The translations under genes were made by a program, and so were the position numbers. A model generated the notes under the pieces. It was not told where the DNA came from, did no database searches, and was given only the letters and a program-made list of their open reading frames with translations. A stretch of DNA of 64,000 nt from Bacillota bacterium (GTDB taxonomy: Bacteria > Bacillota > UBA4882 > UBA8346): positions 62,001 through 126,000 of the forward strand of contig JAEYRX010000022.1 in assembly GCA_023435225.1 (NCBI GenBank), given 5' to 3'. This document shows positions 37,965 through 47,518 of the stretch, piece by piece (the stretch's first letter is position 1; each line of letters opens with the position of its first letter).

Positions 37965-37992
37965 CAATAAAAAAACCGTCTTAAACGGTTTT
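37965..37992 (-). terminator. terminator downstream of the thioredoxin-reductase-like gene
   Basis: AAAACCGT / ACGGTTTT with loop CTTAA; on the minus strand it is followed by a run of Ts. It starts right at the stop codon of the gene ending at 37992. Confidence 0.85.
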
Positions 37993-38921
37993 CAATGGAC
38001 ATATTCCGATTCCGGGTTTTTAATCAAATATTCCCAAGCTTTTAATGCCGCTTTAGCTCCTTCCCCGGCCGCTACAATAATTTGCTTTTCCGGGACCGTT
38101 GTTACATCTCCCGCAGCATACAAGCCCGGTACATTTGTACGACAAAAACAATCAACCTTTATCTCATCGACCTCGTTTTTTTTCACCAAATCTCCTAGGA
38201 ATCCATGATTGGGATTTAAGCCGATTTCGATGAACACTCCTTGAACCGGGAGTTCAAAATGGTTTTTACTTTTAACCTCTTCCACCACAACTTTTTCTAC
38301 CGAAGCGCTCCCTTTAATTTCAACAACAGTATGCTCCAAATATTTTTTTAGTTTAGTTAATTTATTTAACCGTTCAATCAAGACCTGGTCGGCAGTCATC
38401 CCATTCATGGCAATAAGATGTATTTCCGAAGCATAATTAGCTAAATCAAGCGCTGATTTTGCCGCTGAATTTCCTCCGCCAACCACCGCCACCGGAACAT
38501 TTCGGAACAATGGTCCATCACAGGTAGAGCAATAACTTACTCCCTTATTACGAAACTCTGTTTCACCGGGAACGTTTAACGTTCGGGGCTTTTTCCCTGA
38601 GGAGACAATAATCGCTTTAGCATTATATTCCTCTCCTTGGACGGTTTGAACTTTAAAGAAGTCGCCTTCTTTTTCGACCGACTTAACCTCCGAAAGTTTC
38701 TCGTTTAGATGTAATGTTTTAACTTGTTCTTCAAAGCGGTCCATTAAGGCTTGACCGTCAATCTCCTGAAATCCCATATAATTTTCAATATCGGTCGTCC
38801 AATTAACCTGCCCCCCTACATCCTTACTGATAATTAAAGATTTCAATCCTTTTCTGGCTGCAAAAACTCCGGCGGTCATCCCGGACGGCCCCGCTCCGAT
38901 AATGATTAAATCGTATGTCAT
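37992..38921 (-). CDS. trxB: thioredoxin reductase-like FAD/NAD(P) disulfide oxidoreductase
   Basis: A 309-residue low-molecular-weight thioredoxin reductase fold: FAD motif IIGAGPSGMTAGVFAARKG, redox-active SYCSTCDGPLF, NAD(P) motif VAVVGGGNSAAKSALDLA and the terminal YAAGDVTTVPEKQIIVAAGEGA. It is probably the reductase partner of the glutaredoxin-like protein encoded just upstream. The NAD(P) motif lacks the classic basic HRR stretch (it has EIHLIAMNG), so the electron donor may be ferredoxin or NADH rather than NADPH; unproven. Confidence 0.88.
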   Translation of the reverse strand: MTYDLIIIGAGPSGMTAGVFAARKGLKSLIISKDVGGQVNWTTDIENYMGFQEIDGQALMDRFEEQVKTLHLNEKLSEVKSVEKEGDFFKVQTVQGEEYNAKAIIVSSGKKPRTLNVPGETEFRNKGVSYCSTCDGPLFRNVPVAVVGGGNSAAKSALDLANYASEIHLIAMNGMTADQVLIERLNKLTKLKKYLEHTVVEIKGSASVEKVVVEEVKSKNHFELPVQGVFIEIGLNPNHGFLGDLVKKNEVDEIKVDCFCRTNVPGLYAAGDVTTVPEKQIIVAAGEGAKAALKAWEYLIKNPESEYVH

Positions 38922-38936
38922 CTTCTCACCCCTCTT

Positions 38937-39090
38937 AAGGCGTGAGGCGATAGGCTAAAGTAATTCTTCGTGTTTAGTTATTCTTTGCTTTACCTATTAA
39001 CTTACTCAATCTACTTTCATTACCAGTGCCTTTACCCATTGCCTGTTGCCTTTTTCCTCTCGCCTTTCACCTATTGCCTGTTGCCTATTA
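38937..39090. repeat. word-like GCCTGTTGCC / GTGAGGCGATAGGC repeats
   Basis: The gap between the glutaredoxin-like and reductase genes has GTGAGGCGATAGGC near 38942 and an inverted series of TTGCCTGTTGCC/CGCC words at 39037-39090. The two sides can pair. Similar pairs occur near 47490, 48600-48760 and 49735-49835. Confidence 0.7.
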
Positions 39091-39318
39091 ATGAAGCATA
39101 CTCTCCAAACGTTCGGGGTCAAACCCTACTACGTATTGTCCGCCCTTTTGAATAACCGGTACGGCCCGTTGACCGGTAAGATCAATCATTGCTTGGGCGG
39201 CTTGATAATCATCGGCGACGTTTTTTTCCTCAAAATTAATACCCTTTTCATTTAGATAGGTTTTAACTTTGTTACACCACGGACAGGTTGGAGTAGTATA
39301 TACTGTTACGTCTTCCAT
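39088..39318 (-). CDS. glutaredoxin-like protein (NrdH/YruB type)
   Basis: A 76-residue thioredoxin-fold protein with the active site TPTCPWCNKVKTYL and the cis-Pro/GSH-like loop RAVPVIQKGGQYVVGFD. It likely carries electrons from the adjacent thioredoxin-reductase-like enzyme to disulfide or peroxide substrates. ATG 39318 (MEDVTVY) follows TTGGAGGAATC; the earlier TTG at 39333 contains that site and is unlikely. Confidence 0.88.
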   Translation of the reverse strand: MEDVTVYTTPTCPWCNKVKTYLNEKGINFEEKNVADDYQAAQAMIDLTGQRAVPVIQKGGQYVVGFDPERLESMLH

Positions 39319-39475
39319 TTTTGATTCCTCCAAATTTTAAATTAGACCTCGATCCGGCAAGTCTATATTTAAATGATTTTAGTAAGGTTAATTGCTGGAT
39401 GCAGGTTAAATCTAGTTTTTCCTGCTTTTATATGATTATCCCACCGATATCTGGAATTTTTGTTTTGAAATAAAA

Positions 39476-39501
39476 AAACTCCCGCTTATAAACAGGAGTT
39501 T
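39476..39501 (-). terminator. terminator downstream of the PD40 gene
   Basis: AAACTCC / GGAGTTT with a 12-base loop and, on the minus strand, a following T7 run. It lies 95 bp past the stop of the gene ending at 39597. Confidence 0.75.
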
Positions 39502-39596
39502 ACTTTTAAAACACAACTCTGTGCCTCCGTGTTTCTGTGGCCTATAAAACTAGCCACCGACAAAAGGCATTCCAATTTTTAAAAATGGCTAAATTT

Positions 39597-40679
39597 TTAA
39601 TTTGATTCACACCATGCAGCCCATTCAGTATAGCCATCGGGAGGTGATAAACGAATATTTTGATTGCCTGTTGAACTTACCGTATAGGCTTGATCTTTAG
39701 TGCTTTCCGGATTTCCCAAATATAAGACCCAGTTCCCTGATGGAGACCATAATGGATAAAGATGATGTCCGCTATTTGCAACTAAGGTAACCTTTTTATT
39801 TTCTTCACTATTATACTTAATAATCGAACTTCCGGTTGGAAGCCCATAAGGTTGATATTGGAAAACAATATTTTTACTATCCGGCGACCAATTTGGGGTA
39901 AAAGGTCCCATCCGAAAATCACCGAAAGAAAATTTCGAAAATACTTGTTCCTGTATTATATTAAGCTCTTTGGTACCGGTATTCAGTAAATAAAGCGAAT
40001 AAAAACCCTCAATACTTTCAAACTGTTTTGCATAAAAGACAAGCATCGAAGAATCCGGAGACCAGACAGGACTTTCAGGAATGATAGTCATATCCTGAGG
40101 TAAAGACCAAGTAGTCTTAAATCTATCTTTTATCTTTTCTTGTAATGAAAGCTCAAAACGAAGACTCATCGGAGCCTGCTTGACAATAGAGATTTTCTTC
40201 TGATCCGGACTTAATCCTTTTAACGAAGAAGAACCTGCAGAACCGCCCGAAAAGGTATTCTGAACCAACCGGGAACTACCATCGGAAAACTCCAATATAT
40301 AAAGATTTCTTTCAAACATATTTTCAGCTATAACTAAAGCTTGATCCGGCGCGTCAGGACCGTTTGACAATTTCTGAATATATATATGGTCTTCTTTAAA
40401 TTCAGTCAATAATTTTAATTGTTGATTTGAAAGATCGTATTGATATAATTTATGATCAACATAAACCAAAAAGTGTTTCCCAACCTCAAATGGTTCAATA
40501 TTCTTTCCACTAATCAACGGTCGTGATTCCGACCCATCTGCTCTGACTATATATACTGTTTTTTTATCATTTGCTACTTGGCATAAAAAAGCCCAATCAC
40601 TCCGGTTTTCCGCCAGAATCATTGGTGAAAAGGTAAACAATAGAATAACTATTATTGATATTATAAAGGTTCTCTTCAT
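39597..40679 (-). CDS. secreted TolB/PD40-type beta-propeller protein
   Basis: A 360-residue protein with an N-terminal signal peptide (FIISIIVILLFTFSPMILA) and WD40-like PD40 repeats: PVWSPDSSMLVFYAK, TPNWSPDSKNIVFQY and PLWSPSGNWVLYLGN. Such propellers act as binding scaffolds outside the membrane. Substrate or partner unknown. It stands alone between the glutaredoxin-like gene and hypE. Confidence 0.8.
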   Translation of the reverse strand: MKRTFIISIIVILLFTFSPMILAENRSDWAFLCQVANDKKTVYIVRADGSESRPLISGKNIEPFEVGKHFLVYVDHKLYQYDLSNQQLKLLTEFKEDHIYIQKLSNGPDAPDQALVIAENMFERNLYILEFSDGSSRLVQNTFSGGSAGSSSLKGLSPDQKKISIVKQAPMSLRFELSLQEKIKDRFKTTWSLPQDMTIIPESPVWSPDSSMLVFYAKQFESIEGFYSLYLLNTGTKELNIIQEQVFSKFSFGDFRMGPFTPNWSPDSKNIVFQYQPYGLPTGSSIIKYNSEENKKVTLVANSGHHLYPLWSPSGNWVLYLGNPESTKDQAYTVSSTGNQNIRLSPPDGYTEWAAWCESN

Positions 40680-40751
40680 TTTTAAACCACCTCTGGGTGG
40701 GAATCTTAAGATACGGATTCGCCAAAAATTTGTAGTCTCCTGTATAATTTG

Positions 40752-41762
40752 TCAACAAATTCTTGGTAAGTGTTCTCCGTTTCCCATCGGTAAGATTCGT
40801 TCTCCACCTATCCCATTTTTAATTGTAACCAATCCGGCATTACGGGAAGTTACTTCCCCAATTAATGCAGCTTCATTTCCCAACGGATTCTCCCGTAAAG
40901 TTATTAGGATTTCTCCGGCGATTTCCGGATCAACAATGATCAAAGCCTTTCCTTCATTAGCAAAATATAAGGGGTCTATCCCTAAAATGTTACTTATTCC
41001 CCGAACTTCGGGCTTAATAGGGATATCATTCTCACTTAGACGTAAGGATACCTTTGATTGCCTGGCAATCTCGTTAAGGGTTGTTCCAATCCCGCCTCTG
41101 GTAGGATCGCGTAAAACCCGTATACGTCCGGGAAATTTTTTAATAATTGGTAATAAAAATTTAGTTAACGGCGCTACATCGCTGACTAACCCGGATGAGA
41201 TTCCAAGCTCGCCTCTAGCGATTAAAACTGCCGCTCCATGATCCCCCACCGTTCCGGTAATGATAACCCGGTCACCATCTTTGGCCAATTCTCCTCCCAA
41301 TTGCAGATTAGGATTTACTCTTCCAAAGCCGGTTGTATTGATAAATATCCCATCAGCGGCGCCTTTATTTACCACTTTGGTATCACCGGTTACAATATCT
41401 ATTCCGGACTCCGAAGCGGTATCAGCCATTGACTGTACGATTAGAGCTAAAGAATCAATTTCAAATCCTTCCTCGATTATAAAAGAGACGGTTAAACCAA
41501 GCGGCTCAGCGCCAGCCATGGTTAAATCGTTAACCGTGCCGCAAATAGCCAGTTTCCCGATATCTCCGCCCGGAAATTTCCAAGGAGTAACTACAAAGGA
41601 ATCGGTAGTAACCGCCAGTTTCAACTCCGGTTCTTTTAAAATTGCAGCATCATTCCCTTTTAAAAGTTCGGGATGACGGAATCTGGACCAAAAGATATCT
41701 TTAATTAAATTAGCGGTAGCTTCCCCCCCTCCACCTTCAGCCAATCTAATTTTACCCGACAT
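40752..41762 (-). CDS. hypE: hydrogenase maturation protein HypE
   Basis: A 336-residue PurM-like enzyme that dehydrates the carbamoyl group carried on its C-terminal cysteine to give the cyanide ligand of the [NiFe] active site. The start MSGKIRLAEGGGGEAT, VTTDSFVVTPWKFPGGDIG and LRDPTRGGIGTTLNEIA are family features. The C-terminus ends ...EHLPRIC, with the essential terminal cysteine intact. It follows hypD after a 205-bp gap with an inverted repeat pair. Confidence 0.95.
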   Translation of the reverse strand: MSGKIRLAEGGGGEATANLIKDIFWSRFRHPELLKGNDAAILKEPELKLAVTTDSFVVTPWKFPGGDIGKLAICGTVNDLTMAGAEPLGLTVSFIIEEGFEIDSLALIVQSMADTASESGIDIVTGDTKVVNKGAADGIFINTTGFGRVNPNLQLGGELAKDGDRVIITGTVGDHGAAVLIARGELGISSGLVSDVAPLTKFLLPIIKKFPGRIRVLRDPTRGGIGTTLNEIARQSKVSLRLSENDIPIKPEVRGISNILGIDPLYFANEGKALIIVDPEIAGEILITLRENPLGNEAALIGEVTSRNAGLVTIKNGIGGERILPMGNGEHLPRIC

Positions 41763-41837
41763 TAAAAAATCATCTCCATTTCACGCTTCATGCCTTATTC
41801 ATGTCCCGGAGAAGCCGGGAAGCAGAAAAGTTTTATA

Positions 41838-41936
41838 TTCAACCACAGAGTACACGGAGGGCACAAAGATTTTGAAAAAATAGTTAAAATATTAATTTAT
41901 TATTACCTCTGTGTTCTCTGTGTCTTTGTGGTTATA
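41838..41936. repeat. inverted pair of ACCACAGAG-type repeats between hypD and hypE
   Basis: AACCACAGAGTACACGGAGG on the left and an inverted relative (cctctgtgttctctgtgtctttgtggtt) on the right form a long imperfect hairpin around an AT-rich loop. Confidence 0.75.
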
Positions 41937-41967
41937 ATGATCTTTATTTCATTCGTTAGATTGCCTA

Positions 41968-43041
41968 CTAGACTATTGACCTATAATGAAAGTGAGCGGC
42001 GCATGTTCCTTCCGATGATACCATACACGGGCCTACCGGGTGTTCCGGGAGGCATCCACTTCCGAAATGAGGACATTCCTCCGGCTGGGCTTTGCCTAGT
42101 AAAATCGTCCCACATAAGCATCCGGCTGGTTCAATTGATTTAATAACCGGTAACTGAAAGCGAATCCGGGCATCAAAATCACGATATTCTTTTGAAAAAC
42201 CCAAACCGGAAGCAGCAATTGTCCCTAACCCTCGCCACTCGGTATCTTCCTCCTTAAAAATCTCGCGGATCAACTGCTGCGCCTCCAAATTTCCCTCATC
42301 CGAAACTGCTTGCGGATACATGTTTTCCAATTCAATCCGGTCGTTTTTAAGCTGGGCTAATAAGGCGGCAATGCCTAACCAAATCTCTTCCGCTTGAAAA
42401 CCGGTAATAACTGTTGGTAATTTATAATGTTCCGGCAAAAAAGCAAATGCTTTAGCACCGGTAATTACACTAAGATGGCCTGGAGCAATTAACCCGTTTA
42501 TCTTTAAGCTGTTATCGTTTAATAAAGCTTCTAAAGCCGGTTTTAATACTTTTAAGGCCGGTAATACTGAAAAATTTTTTATTCCTTCTTCTTTAGCTGT
42601 TTTAACTGCTAAAGCAATTACCGGAGCTGTAGTTTCAAAACCTACCCCTAAGAAAATAAACTCTTGATTTGGATTAACCCGGGCCAGCTCTACCGCATCC
42701 AGTGGGGAATATATGATCCTGACCTTTCCTCCATCGGCTCGCGCTTCTGTTAAAGTCCCGGTGTTACCGGGAACCTTTAATAAATCTCCAAAAGTGGTAA
42801 TAGTGATATCCGAGCTCCGACAGAGTTTGATTCCCTGTTCTATATAGCCACTCCCGGTTACGCAAACCGGGCATCCCGGTCCTGATAATAATTTAATACC
42901 GTTTGGCAGTAACCGGTGAATCCCAAGCTTACGAATGGCATTGGTATGGGTCCCGCAAACTTCCATTAAAGTGCCGGTAGTTCCGGAATACTCATCATTT
43001 ATCCGGCTGATTAAGCTGGTTAATCTATTAATATTCATCAT
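41968..43041 (-). CDS. hypD: hydrogenase maturation protein HypD
   Basis: A 357-residue [4Fe-4S] scaffold on which Fe(CN)2CO is built with HypC. Key regions are LMEVCGTHT, LLSGPGCPVCVT, FLGVGFETTAPVIAL and the C-terminal cluster cysteines (EPAGCLCGTIL, ECPHFGSGCLPEHPVGPCM). Start overlaps the end of hypC, so the two are coupled, in line with their physical complex. Confidence 0.96.
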   Translation of the reverse strand: MMNINRLTSLISRINDEYSGTTGTLMEVCGTHTNAIRKLGIHRLLPNGIKLLSGPGCPVCVTGSGYIEQGIKLCRSSDITITTFGDLLKVPGNTGTLTEARADGGKVRIIYSPLDAVELARVNPNQEFIFLGVGFETTAPVIALAVKTAKEEGIKNFSVLPALKVLKPALEALLNDNSLKINGLIAPGHLSVITGAKAFAFLPEHYKLPTVITGFQAEEIWLGIAALLAQLKNDRIELENMYPQAVSDEGNLEAQQLIREIFKEEDTEWRGLGTIAASGLGFSKEYRDFDARIRFQLPVIKSIEPAGCLCGTILLGKAQPEECPHFGSGCLPEHPVGPCMVSSEGTCAAHFHYRSIV

Positions 43042-43258
43042 TGTTCATCCCGGAAATTTCGGCAAATAATTTAATAGTTTCCCGGGCCTCTTCCCCCGGT
43101 ACGATTTGAATCGCACACCCGGCGTGAACCAAAACAAAATCACCAATTTTAACTGTCGGCACCAAACGCAAATCGACCTGGCGAATTGCTCCCGAAAAAC
43201 TTACTTCTCCTTTATTCTGATCAATTTTTATTACTTCACCGGGAATAGCTAAGCACAT
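43028..43258 (-). CDS. hypC: hydrogenase maturation chaperone HypC
   Basis: A 76-residue protein beginning MCLAIPGEV; the Met-Cys start is diagnostic because Cys2 binds the iron. That fixes the ATG at 43258 although the frame is open to 43276. AGGGGAG lies eight bases upstream. Its start lies within the end of hypF, and its end overlaps hypD. Confidence 0.96.
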   Translation of the reverse strand: MCLAIPGEVIKIDQNKGEVSFSGAIRQVDLRLVPTVKIGDFVLVHAGCAIQIVPGEEARETIKLFAEISGMNNDEY

Positions 43259-45521
43259 CGGAAACTCCCCTTTCAATCATTAAACTTCCCAGCCAAGCTT
43301 GGCCCAGAGCAATTCCCCCGTCATTTACCGGTATTACTTCCGGTATAAAAACTTCGAATCCGGCAGTCTTTAAAGATTTAGCGGTTAAGTCCAATAATAA
43401 CCGGTTTTGAAAAACTCCGCCACTCAAAGCAACTTGCTCATAATTTGTATTTTGACGGATTAATTTAGTTGTTTCCGTAACCACCGAAGCTACAGTCCGA
43501 TGAAATTTCATACTTATTTCACCTATGCTTAATTTTCCTAAATCATCTACCATCTGATTGATGATAATCCCGGGGTCAATTCGATAATCTCCGGTATTGG
43601 TTTGAATTTCTATCTGATAAAAATCACTATAATTGTGATTAGCTTGATTTTCCAGCCAAATGGCCGCCTCACCTTCATAACTTACTTTTAATGGTCCTCC
43701 AATCAGAGCAGCCACTCCGTCAAATAGCCGGCCTACCGAAGAGGTAAGTGGAGTGTTTATCCCTGCTTTCATTGCTGATTCTAAGATACTCCATATTTTA
43801 TCCAAATCTTGTTGAACAAGCCATTCTTGTAAAAAATCAGGATTAACTTGCTGTAAATATGAAGCTGCCATGCGCCATGGTTCCTTAATTGCAGCTTCCC
43901 CTCCAGGCAATGGGTAATAGCAAAAAGCACCAGCTCTCTGCCAGGTGGTTTCAACCCCGGTAAAAAATTCACCACCCCAAATTGTCCCGTCCGGTCCATA
44001 GCCAGACCCATCAAAAGCAACTCCAATAACAGGCCCGTGAATGTGACAAGCCGCAATTACACTATTAACATGGGCTAAATGATGTTGAATTCCAATAGTG
44101 CTAACCGGCAATTGTTTGGCAAAGATAGTTGAATTATAATCCGGATGGAGATCATGGATCGCCCATTTTGGTTCTAATTTTAATAAACGTTGAAAACGTT
44201 CAATGGTTTCCTGATAAACTTCAAAAGTAGCAAAATTATCTAAATCTCCCATATGAGGGCTCAAATAAACCTGCTCCCCTTTAGTAAAAGCAAAGACATT
44301 TTTTTGTTGCGCTCCACAGGCAATTAACGGATTTAAAACCCGTCCCACCTTGATAGGAGCCGGAGCATATCCCCGGGATCTCCGAATTCCGATGGTCTTT
44401 CCCTGTTGCACTCTGACAACGGAATCGTCGCAACGCCAAAGAATCTGCCGGTTATGCCCTAAAAAACCATCAACTAAAGAGCCCAGTTCATCAAAGGCTT
44501 CCTGCTCATCAATACTTAATGGCTCTCCGGAGCGATTGCCGCTGGTCATCACTAACGCCTTAATCTGCTCATCAAAGAGCGCCAAGTGGATACCCGAATA
44601 CGGTATAAAGGCTCCAATCTCTTTTAAACCCGGATTAATAGCCGGAGCCAACTGTTGGTTCTTCTTTTGTCTTAATAATAAAATCGGGCGGGGCATTGAG
44701 ACTAAAACTTCTTCTTCAGCTGGAGATAGTTCGCAATATTCCTTAACAGTATCCGTATCCCGGAACATTACTGCAAATGCCTGATTGTCCCGGCCTTTAA
44801 GTACTCTTAACTTTGTAACCGCTTCCTGGGAACCAGCCAAACAAGCCAGATGGAATCCGCCAATCCCTTTAATACCGATTATTCCACCTGTACTTAATAA
44901 CTTTTTAGCTTTTCCAACCGGATCACCGTCTAATCGGTTCCCTTGGGAATCTGAAAACCAAAGGCTCGGTCCACAGTTTGGACAAGCAATTGTCTGGGCA
45001 TGAAAACGGCGGTCCTTAGGTAAGCGGTATTCCTGGAGGCAATCCGGACATAGTTGGAACTGGTCCATGCTGGTCCTTTTACGGTCAAACGGCAGATCTC
45101 GGATACTAGTGAAACGTGGACCGCAAATAGTGCAACTGTTAAAGGGGTGCCGATAACGCCGATCAGCCGGACTAAAAAACTCATCGACACAATCAGAACA
45201 TATCCCCTGGTCAGGCAATGGCGAACCGGGAACAGCTCCGAACTCGCTGGTTAGAATCTGGAATTCTTTTTCTTCTATTACCGGAATTACAACTGATTCT
45301 ATGCAATCAATTATGGCTGTTTTCGGCGCTTGTTGCTGCAAGTCGGTTATAAAAAAATTTAAAGTCTCCGGAGCACCTTGGATTTCTATTTCCACTCCGG
45401 CAAAATTATTCCGGACCCAACCGGTAACACCTTTTTGCCGGGCCAGATTAAACAAAAAGGGACGGAAACCGACCCCTTGCACCAAACCGCTAATGTTTAA
45501 CCGCCTTCTAATCATAATCAT
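43236..45521 (-). CDS. hypF: carbamoyltransferase HypF
   Basis: A protein of about 761 residues that converts carbamoyl phosphate into a carbamoyl group on HypE. Domains in order: acylphosphatase (NISGLVQGVGFRPFLFNLAR), two zinc fingers (CSDCVDEFF...CTICGPRF and CPDCLQEY...CPNCGPS), a YrdC-like domain (GGIIGIKGIGGFHLAC) and a Kae1-like C-terminal domain (HHLAHVNSVIAACH, ALSGGVFQNRLLL). ATG 45521 overlaps the hypB stop in an ATGA; ATG 45515 is an alternative. Confidence 0.95.
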   Translation of the reverse strand: MIMIRRRLNISGLVQGVGFRPFLFNLARQKGVTGWVRNNFAGVEIEIQGAPETLNFFITDLQQQAPKTAIIDCIESVVIPVIEEKEFQILTSEFGAVPGSPLPDQGICSDCVDEFFSPADRRYRHPFNSCTICGPRFTSIRDLPFDRKRTSMDQFQLCPDCLQEYRLPKDRRFHAQTIACPNCGPSLWFSDSQGNRLDGDPVGKAKKLLSTGGIIGIKGIGGFHLACLAGSQEAVTKLRVLKGRDNQAFAVMFRDTDTVKEYCELSPAEEEVLVSMPRPILLLRQKKNQQLAPAINPGLKEIGAFIPYSGIHLALFDEQIKALVMTSGNRSGEPLSIDEQEAFDELGSLVDGFLGHNRQILWRCDDSVVRVQQGKTIGIRRSRGYAPAPIKVGRVLNPLIACGAQQKNVFAFTKGEQVYLSPHMGDLDNFATFEVYQETIERFQRLLKLEPKWAIHDLHPDYNSTIFAKQLPVSTIGIQHHLAHVNSVIAACHIHGPVIGVAFDGSGYGPDGTIWGGEFFTGVETTWQRAGAFCYYPLPGGEAAIKEPWRMAASYLQQVNPDFLQEWLVQQDLDKIWSILESAMKAGINTPLTSSVGRLFDGVAALIGGPLKVSYEGEAAIWLENQANHNYSDFYQIEIQTNTGDYRIDPGIIINQMVDDLGKLSIGEISMKFHRTVASVVTETTKLIRQNTNYEQVALSGGVFQNRLLLDLTAKSLKTAGFEVFIPEVIPVNDGGIALGQAWLGSLMIERGVSDVLSYSR

Positions 45522-46171
45522 CCCGCCCAAAAAGTCGTTGCTTTTTCAGTCAACCAATTCACCCAAGCTTCTAATCCGTCGCCGGTTTTACAGGAGATTT
45601 CAAAGACCGGTAAATCGTTTTTTAAATTACGGATTCCCTGATAAAAACGTTCTTTGTTAAAGTCAACCGCTGCTTGGAGATCAGTTTTATTTAAGACTAC
45701 CACATCGGCATCTTGAAAGATATCCGGATATTTAAAGGGTTTATCATCACCCTCGCTAACACCGACAATTACCATACGTAAAGCTTCTCCCAACGGATAA
45801 CAAGCAGTGCAAATCAGATTACCGACATTCTCTATAAATAATAAAGTCCGGAAGTCTACCTTAAACTCCTCTAACGCTTTGGCAACCATAACAGCCTCCA
45901 AATGGCAAACCCCTTCGGTATTGATCTGAAAAGCCGGAATTCCCAACGAATTTAATAAATCAGTATCGATGCTGGAAGCCGGATCGCCTTCAATTACTGC
46001 AGTCGGTATTTTAAGGAGCCGGGATGTTTCTTTTATTACACTTGTTTTGCCGGAACCAGGGGCTCCTAAAACATTTATCATCATCAGCCCGCGTTCCTTT
46101 AAAAGCTTAACATTTTCAGCCGCCAGTCGGGCTTCTTCAGCGAATAAATCTTGTTCTATTTTTATCTCCAT
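45518..46171 (-). CDS. hypB: hydrogenase nickel incorporation GTPase HypB
   Basis: A 217-residue SIMIBI GTPase with P-loop NVLGAPGSGKTSVI, Switch regions including EGDPASSIDTDLL, the metal-binding LICTACYPLGEA, and VVLNKTDL (NKxD). It has no N-terminal polyhistidine or CXXCGC stretch, so it lacks the extra nickel store of some orthologues. GGTGGATTAAAT precedes the ATG. It sits between hypA (2 bp away) and hypF. Confidence 0.95.
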   Translation of the reverse strand: MEIKIEQDLFAEEARLAAENVKLLKERGLMMINVLGAPGSGKTSVIKETSRLLKIPTAVIEGDPASSIDTDLLNSLGIPAFQINTEGVCHLEAVMVAKALEEFKVDFRTLLFIENVGNLICTACYPLGEALRMVIVGVSEGDDKPFKYPDIFQDADVVVLNKTDLQAAVDFNKERFYQGIRNLKNDLPVFEISCKTGDGLEAWVNWLTEKATTFWAG

Positions 46172-46173
46172 AT

Positions 46174-46515
46174 TTAATCCACCTCAATACTTTCGACTAT
46201 ACACTCCTGCCCGTTGTCGGTCAACCGGGCCAGGTTACCGCAAGTGGGGCATAAGAAATCCCGGGATTGTTTTTGGAACTCCCGGTCACATTGTGAACAA
46301 TATAATTTAGCGCCTATCTTGGTAAATTCCAGAGCCGCTTCTTGAGCAATAGTATCTTTGGCTAGTAATTGGAAGTAAAACTCTACCGATCCTTCAACTA
46401 CTCCTGATAATTCACCAACCGCAATTTTAACTTTATTAATCTTCTTAGCCTGGTGCGCCTCAGCTTCTGCTAAAACCAGCTGAAAAATTTTTTCAGTAAG
46501 TCCTAATTCATGCAT
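46174..46515 (-). CDS. hypA: hydrogenase nickel metallochaperone HypA
   Basis: A 113-residue zinc/nickel protein. The MHELGLTEK start provides the Ni-binding N-terminus (His2), which fixes ATG 46515 even though the frame is open to 46536. The zinc site is CSQCDREF...CPTCGN. It overlaps the end of prmC by 8 bp, so it begins the hyp operon within a longer transcript. Confidence 0.94.
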   Translation of the reverse strand: MHELGLTEKIFQLVLAEAEAHQAKKINKVKIAVGELSGVVEGSVEFYFQLLAKDTIAQEAALEFTKIGAKLYCSQCDREFQKQSRDFLCPTCGNLARLTDNGQECIVESIEVD

Positions 46516-47389
46516 CCTTTTTAACTCGTTTTTCACAGACTAAAACCCGATCCAGACCGGCTAAGTCCGGCAAAGAACGGCAAGAAAACCCTTGCTCTGT
46601 ACCTATCTCTTCCAATTGGACCCGCTGATCATAGCCATGCTCAAAAATTAAAAATCCCTCATCAGCCAGAATATCGTAAGCTTGAGGTATTAATCGACGG
46701 AATATTTCCAATCCATCAGGTCCACCGTCCAAAGCCAACTTGGGTTCTTGTTTAACTTCAGGCTGGAGTTTCTCAAGTTCGTCATGAGGAATATAAGGAG
46801 GGTTGGAGACGATAAGATCAAATTTACCAAGGGATACTTCTTTATCAAATAAAGATTGAAACAGATCCCCGTTTAAAAAGGTAATCCGGGAGTCCACTCC
46901 CAAAGAATGAGCATTCTCTTTCGCTACTTCCAGGGCTTCTTGGGAAATATCCGTAGCAAACCAAATACTATTGGGAAGCAGCTTAGCCAAAGAAACAGCG
47001 ATAATTCCGCTTCCAGTACCGATATCAACTCCGGTTATTTGGTCTTTACTTTTTACTAAATCAAAGGCGGCTTCAACTAAAATCTCCGTTTCGGGCCGGG
47101 GTATCAATACTGACGGATTGACGGCAAATTCCCAGCTTAAAAAGGATTTATTTCCGGTAAGATAAGCTAAAGGTTGTCCTTGAACCCTTTTTACAATAAT
47201 CTCCCGGTAACGTTGAACCTCTGCCGGTTGAAGCGGTTGGTCCCATTGGGAATATAATTTTACCCGCGGATAATTTAAAACCTCGGCCAACATCAAGTCC
47301 GCTTCCAGACGGGGATTAGGGATCTTTTTTTCATTCAGAAACGGAACAGTTTTGGTGATAATTTCTCCAATTGTCAGATTAACACCCAT
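46508..47389 (-). CDS. prmC: peptide chain release factor N5-glutamine methyltransferase PrmC
   Basis: A 293-residue SAM-dependent methyltransferase that methylates the GGQ glutamine of release factors. SAM motif VDIGTGSGIIAVSLA and substrate motif IVSNPPYIP are present, preceded by the PrmC N-terminal helical domain. Its substrate RF1 is encoded just upstream (prfA), a common arrangement. Confidence 0.95.
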   Translation of the reverse strand: MGVNLTIGEIITKTVPFLNEKKIPNPRLEADLMLAEVLNYPRVKLYSQWDQPLQPAEVQRYREIIVKRVQGQPLAYLTGNKSFLSWEFAVNPSVLIPRPETEILVEAAFDLVKSKDQITGVDIGTGSGIIAVSLAKLLPNSIWFATDISQEALEVAKENAHSLGVDSRITFLNGDLFQSLFDKEVSLGKFDLIVSNPPYIPHDELEKLQPEVKQEPKLALDGGPDGLEIFRRLIPQAYDILADEGFLIFEHGYDQRVQLEEIGTEQGFSCRSLPDLAGLDRVLVCEKRVKKDA

Positions 47390-47518
47390 GACCCCGACTC
47401 CAGACTCTTAGTTTCTTTGCTTTTTTATACTTCCTTTATCAATATTAACAAAAAATAAAAACTTTAACTTTTGTAGTTTTCTTTAACTGTTGCCTGTTGC
47501 CTAGTACCTGTTGCCTAC

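Noticed and set aside
41790..42143. 117-aa plus-strand ORF over the hypD end and an intergenic repeat
   Set aside because: It spans the ACCACAGAG hairpin and the antisense of hypD; not a credible gene.
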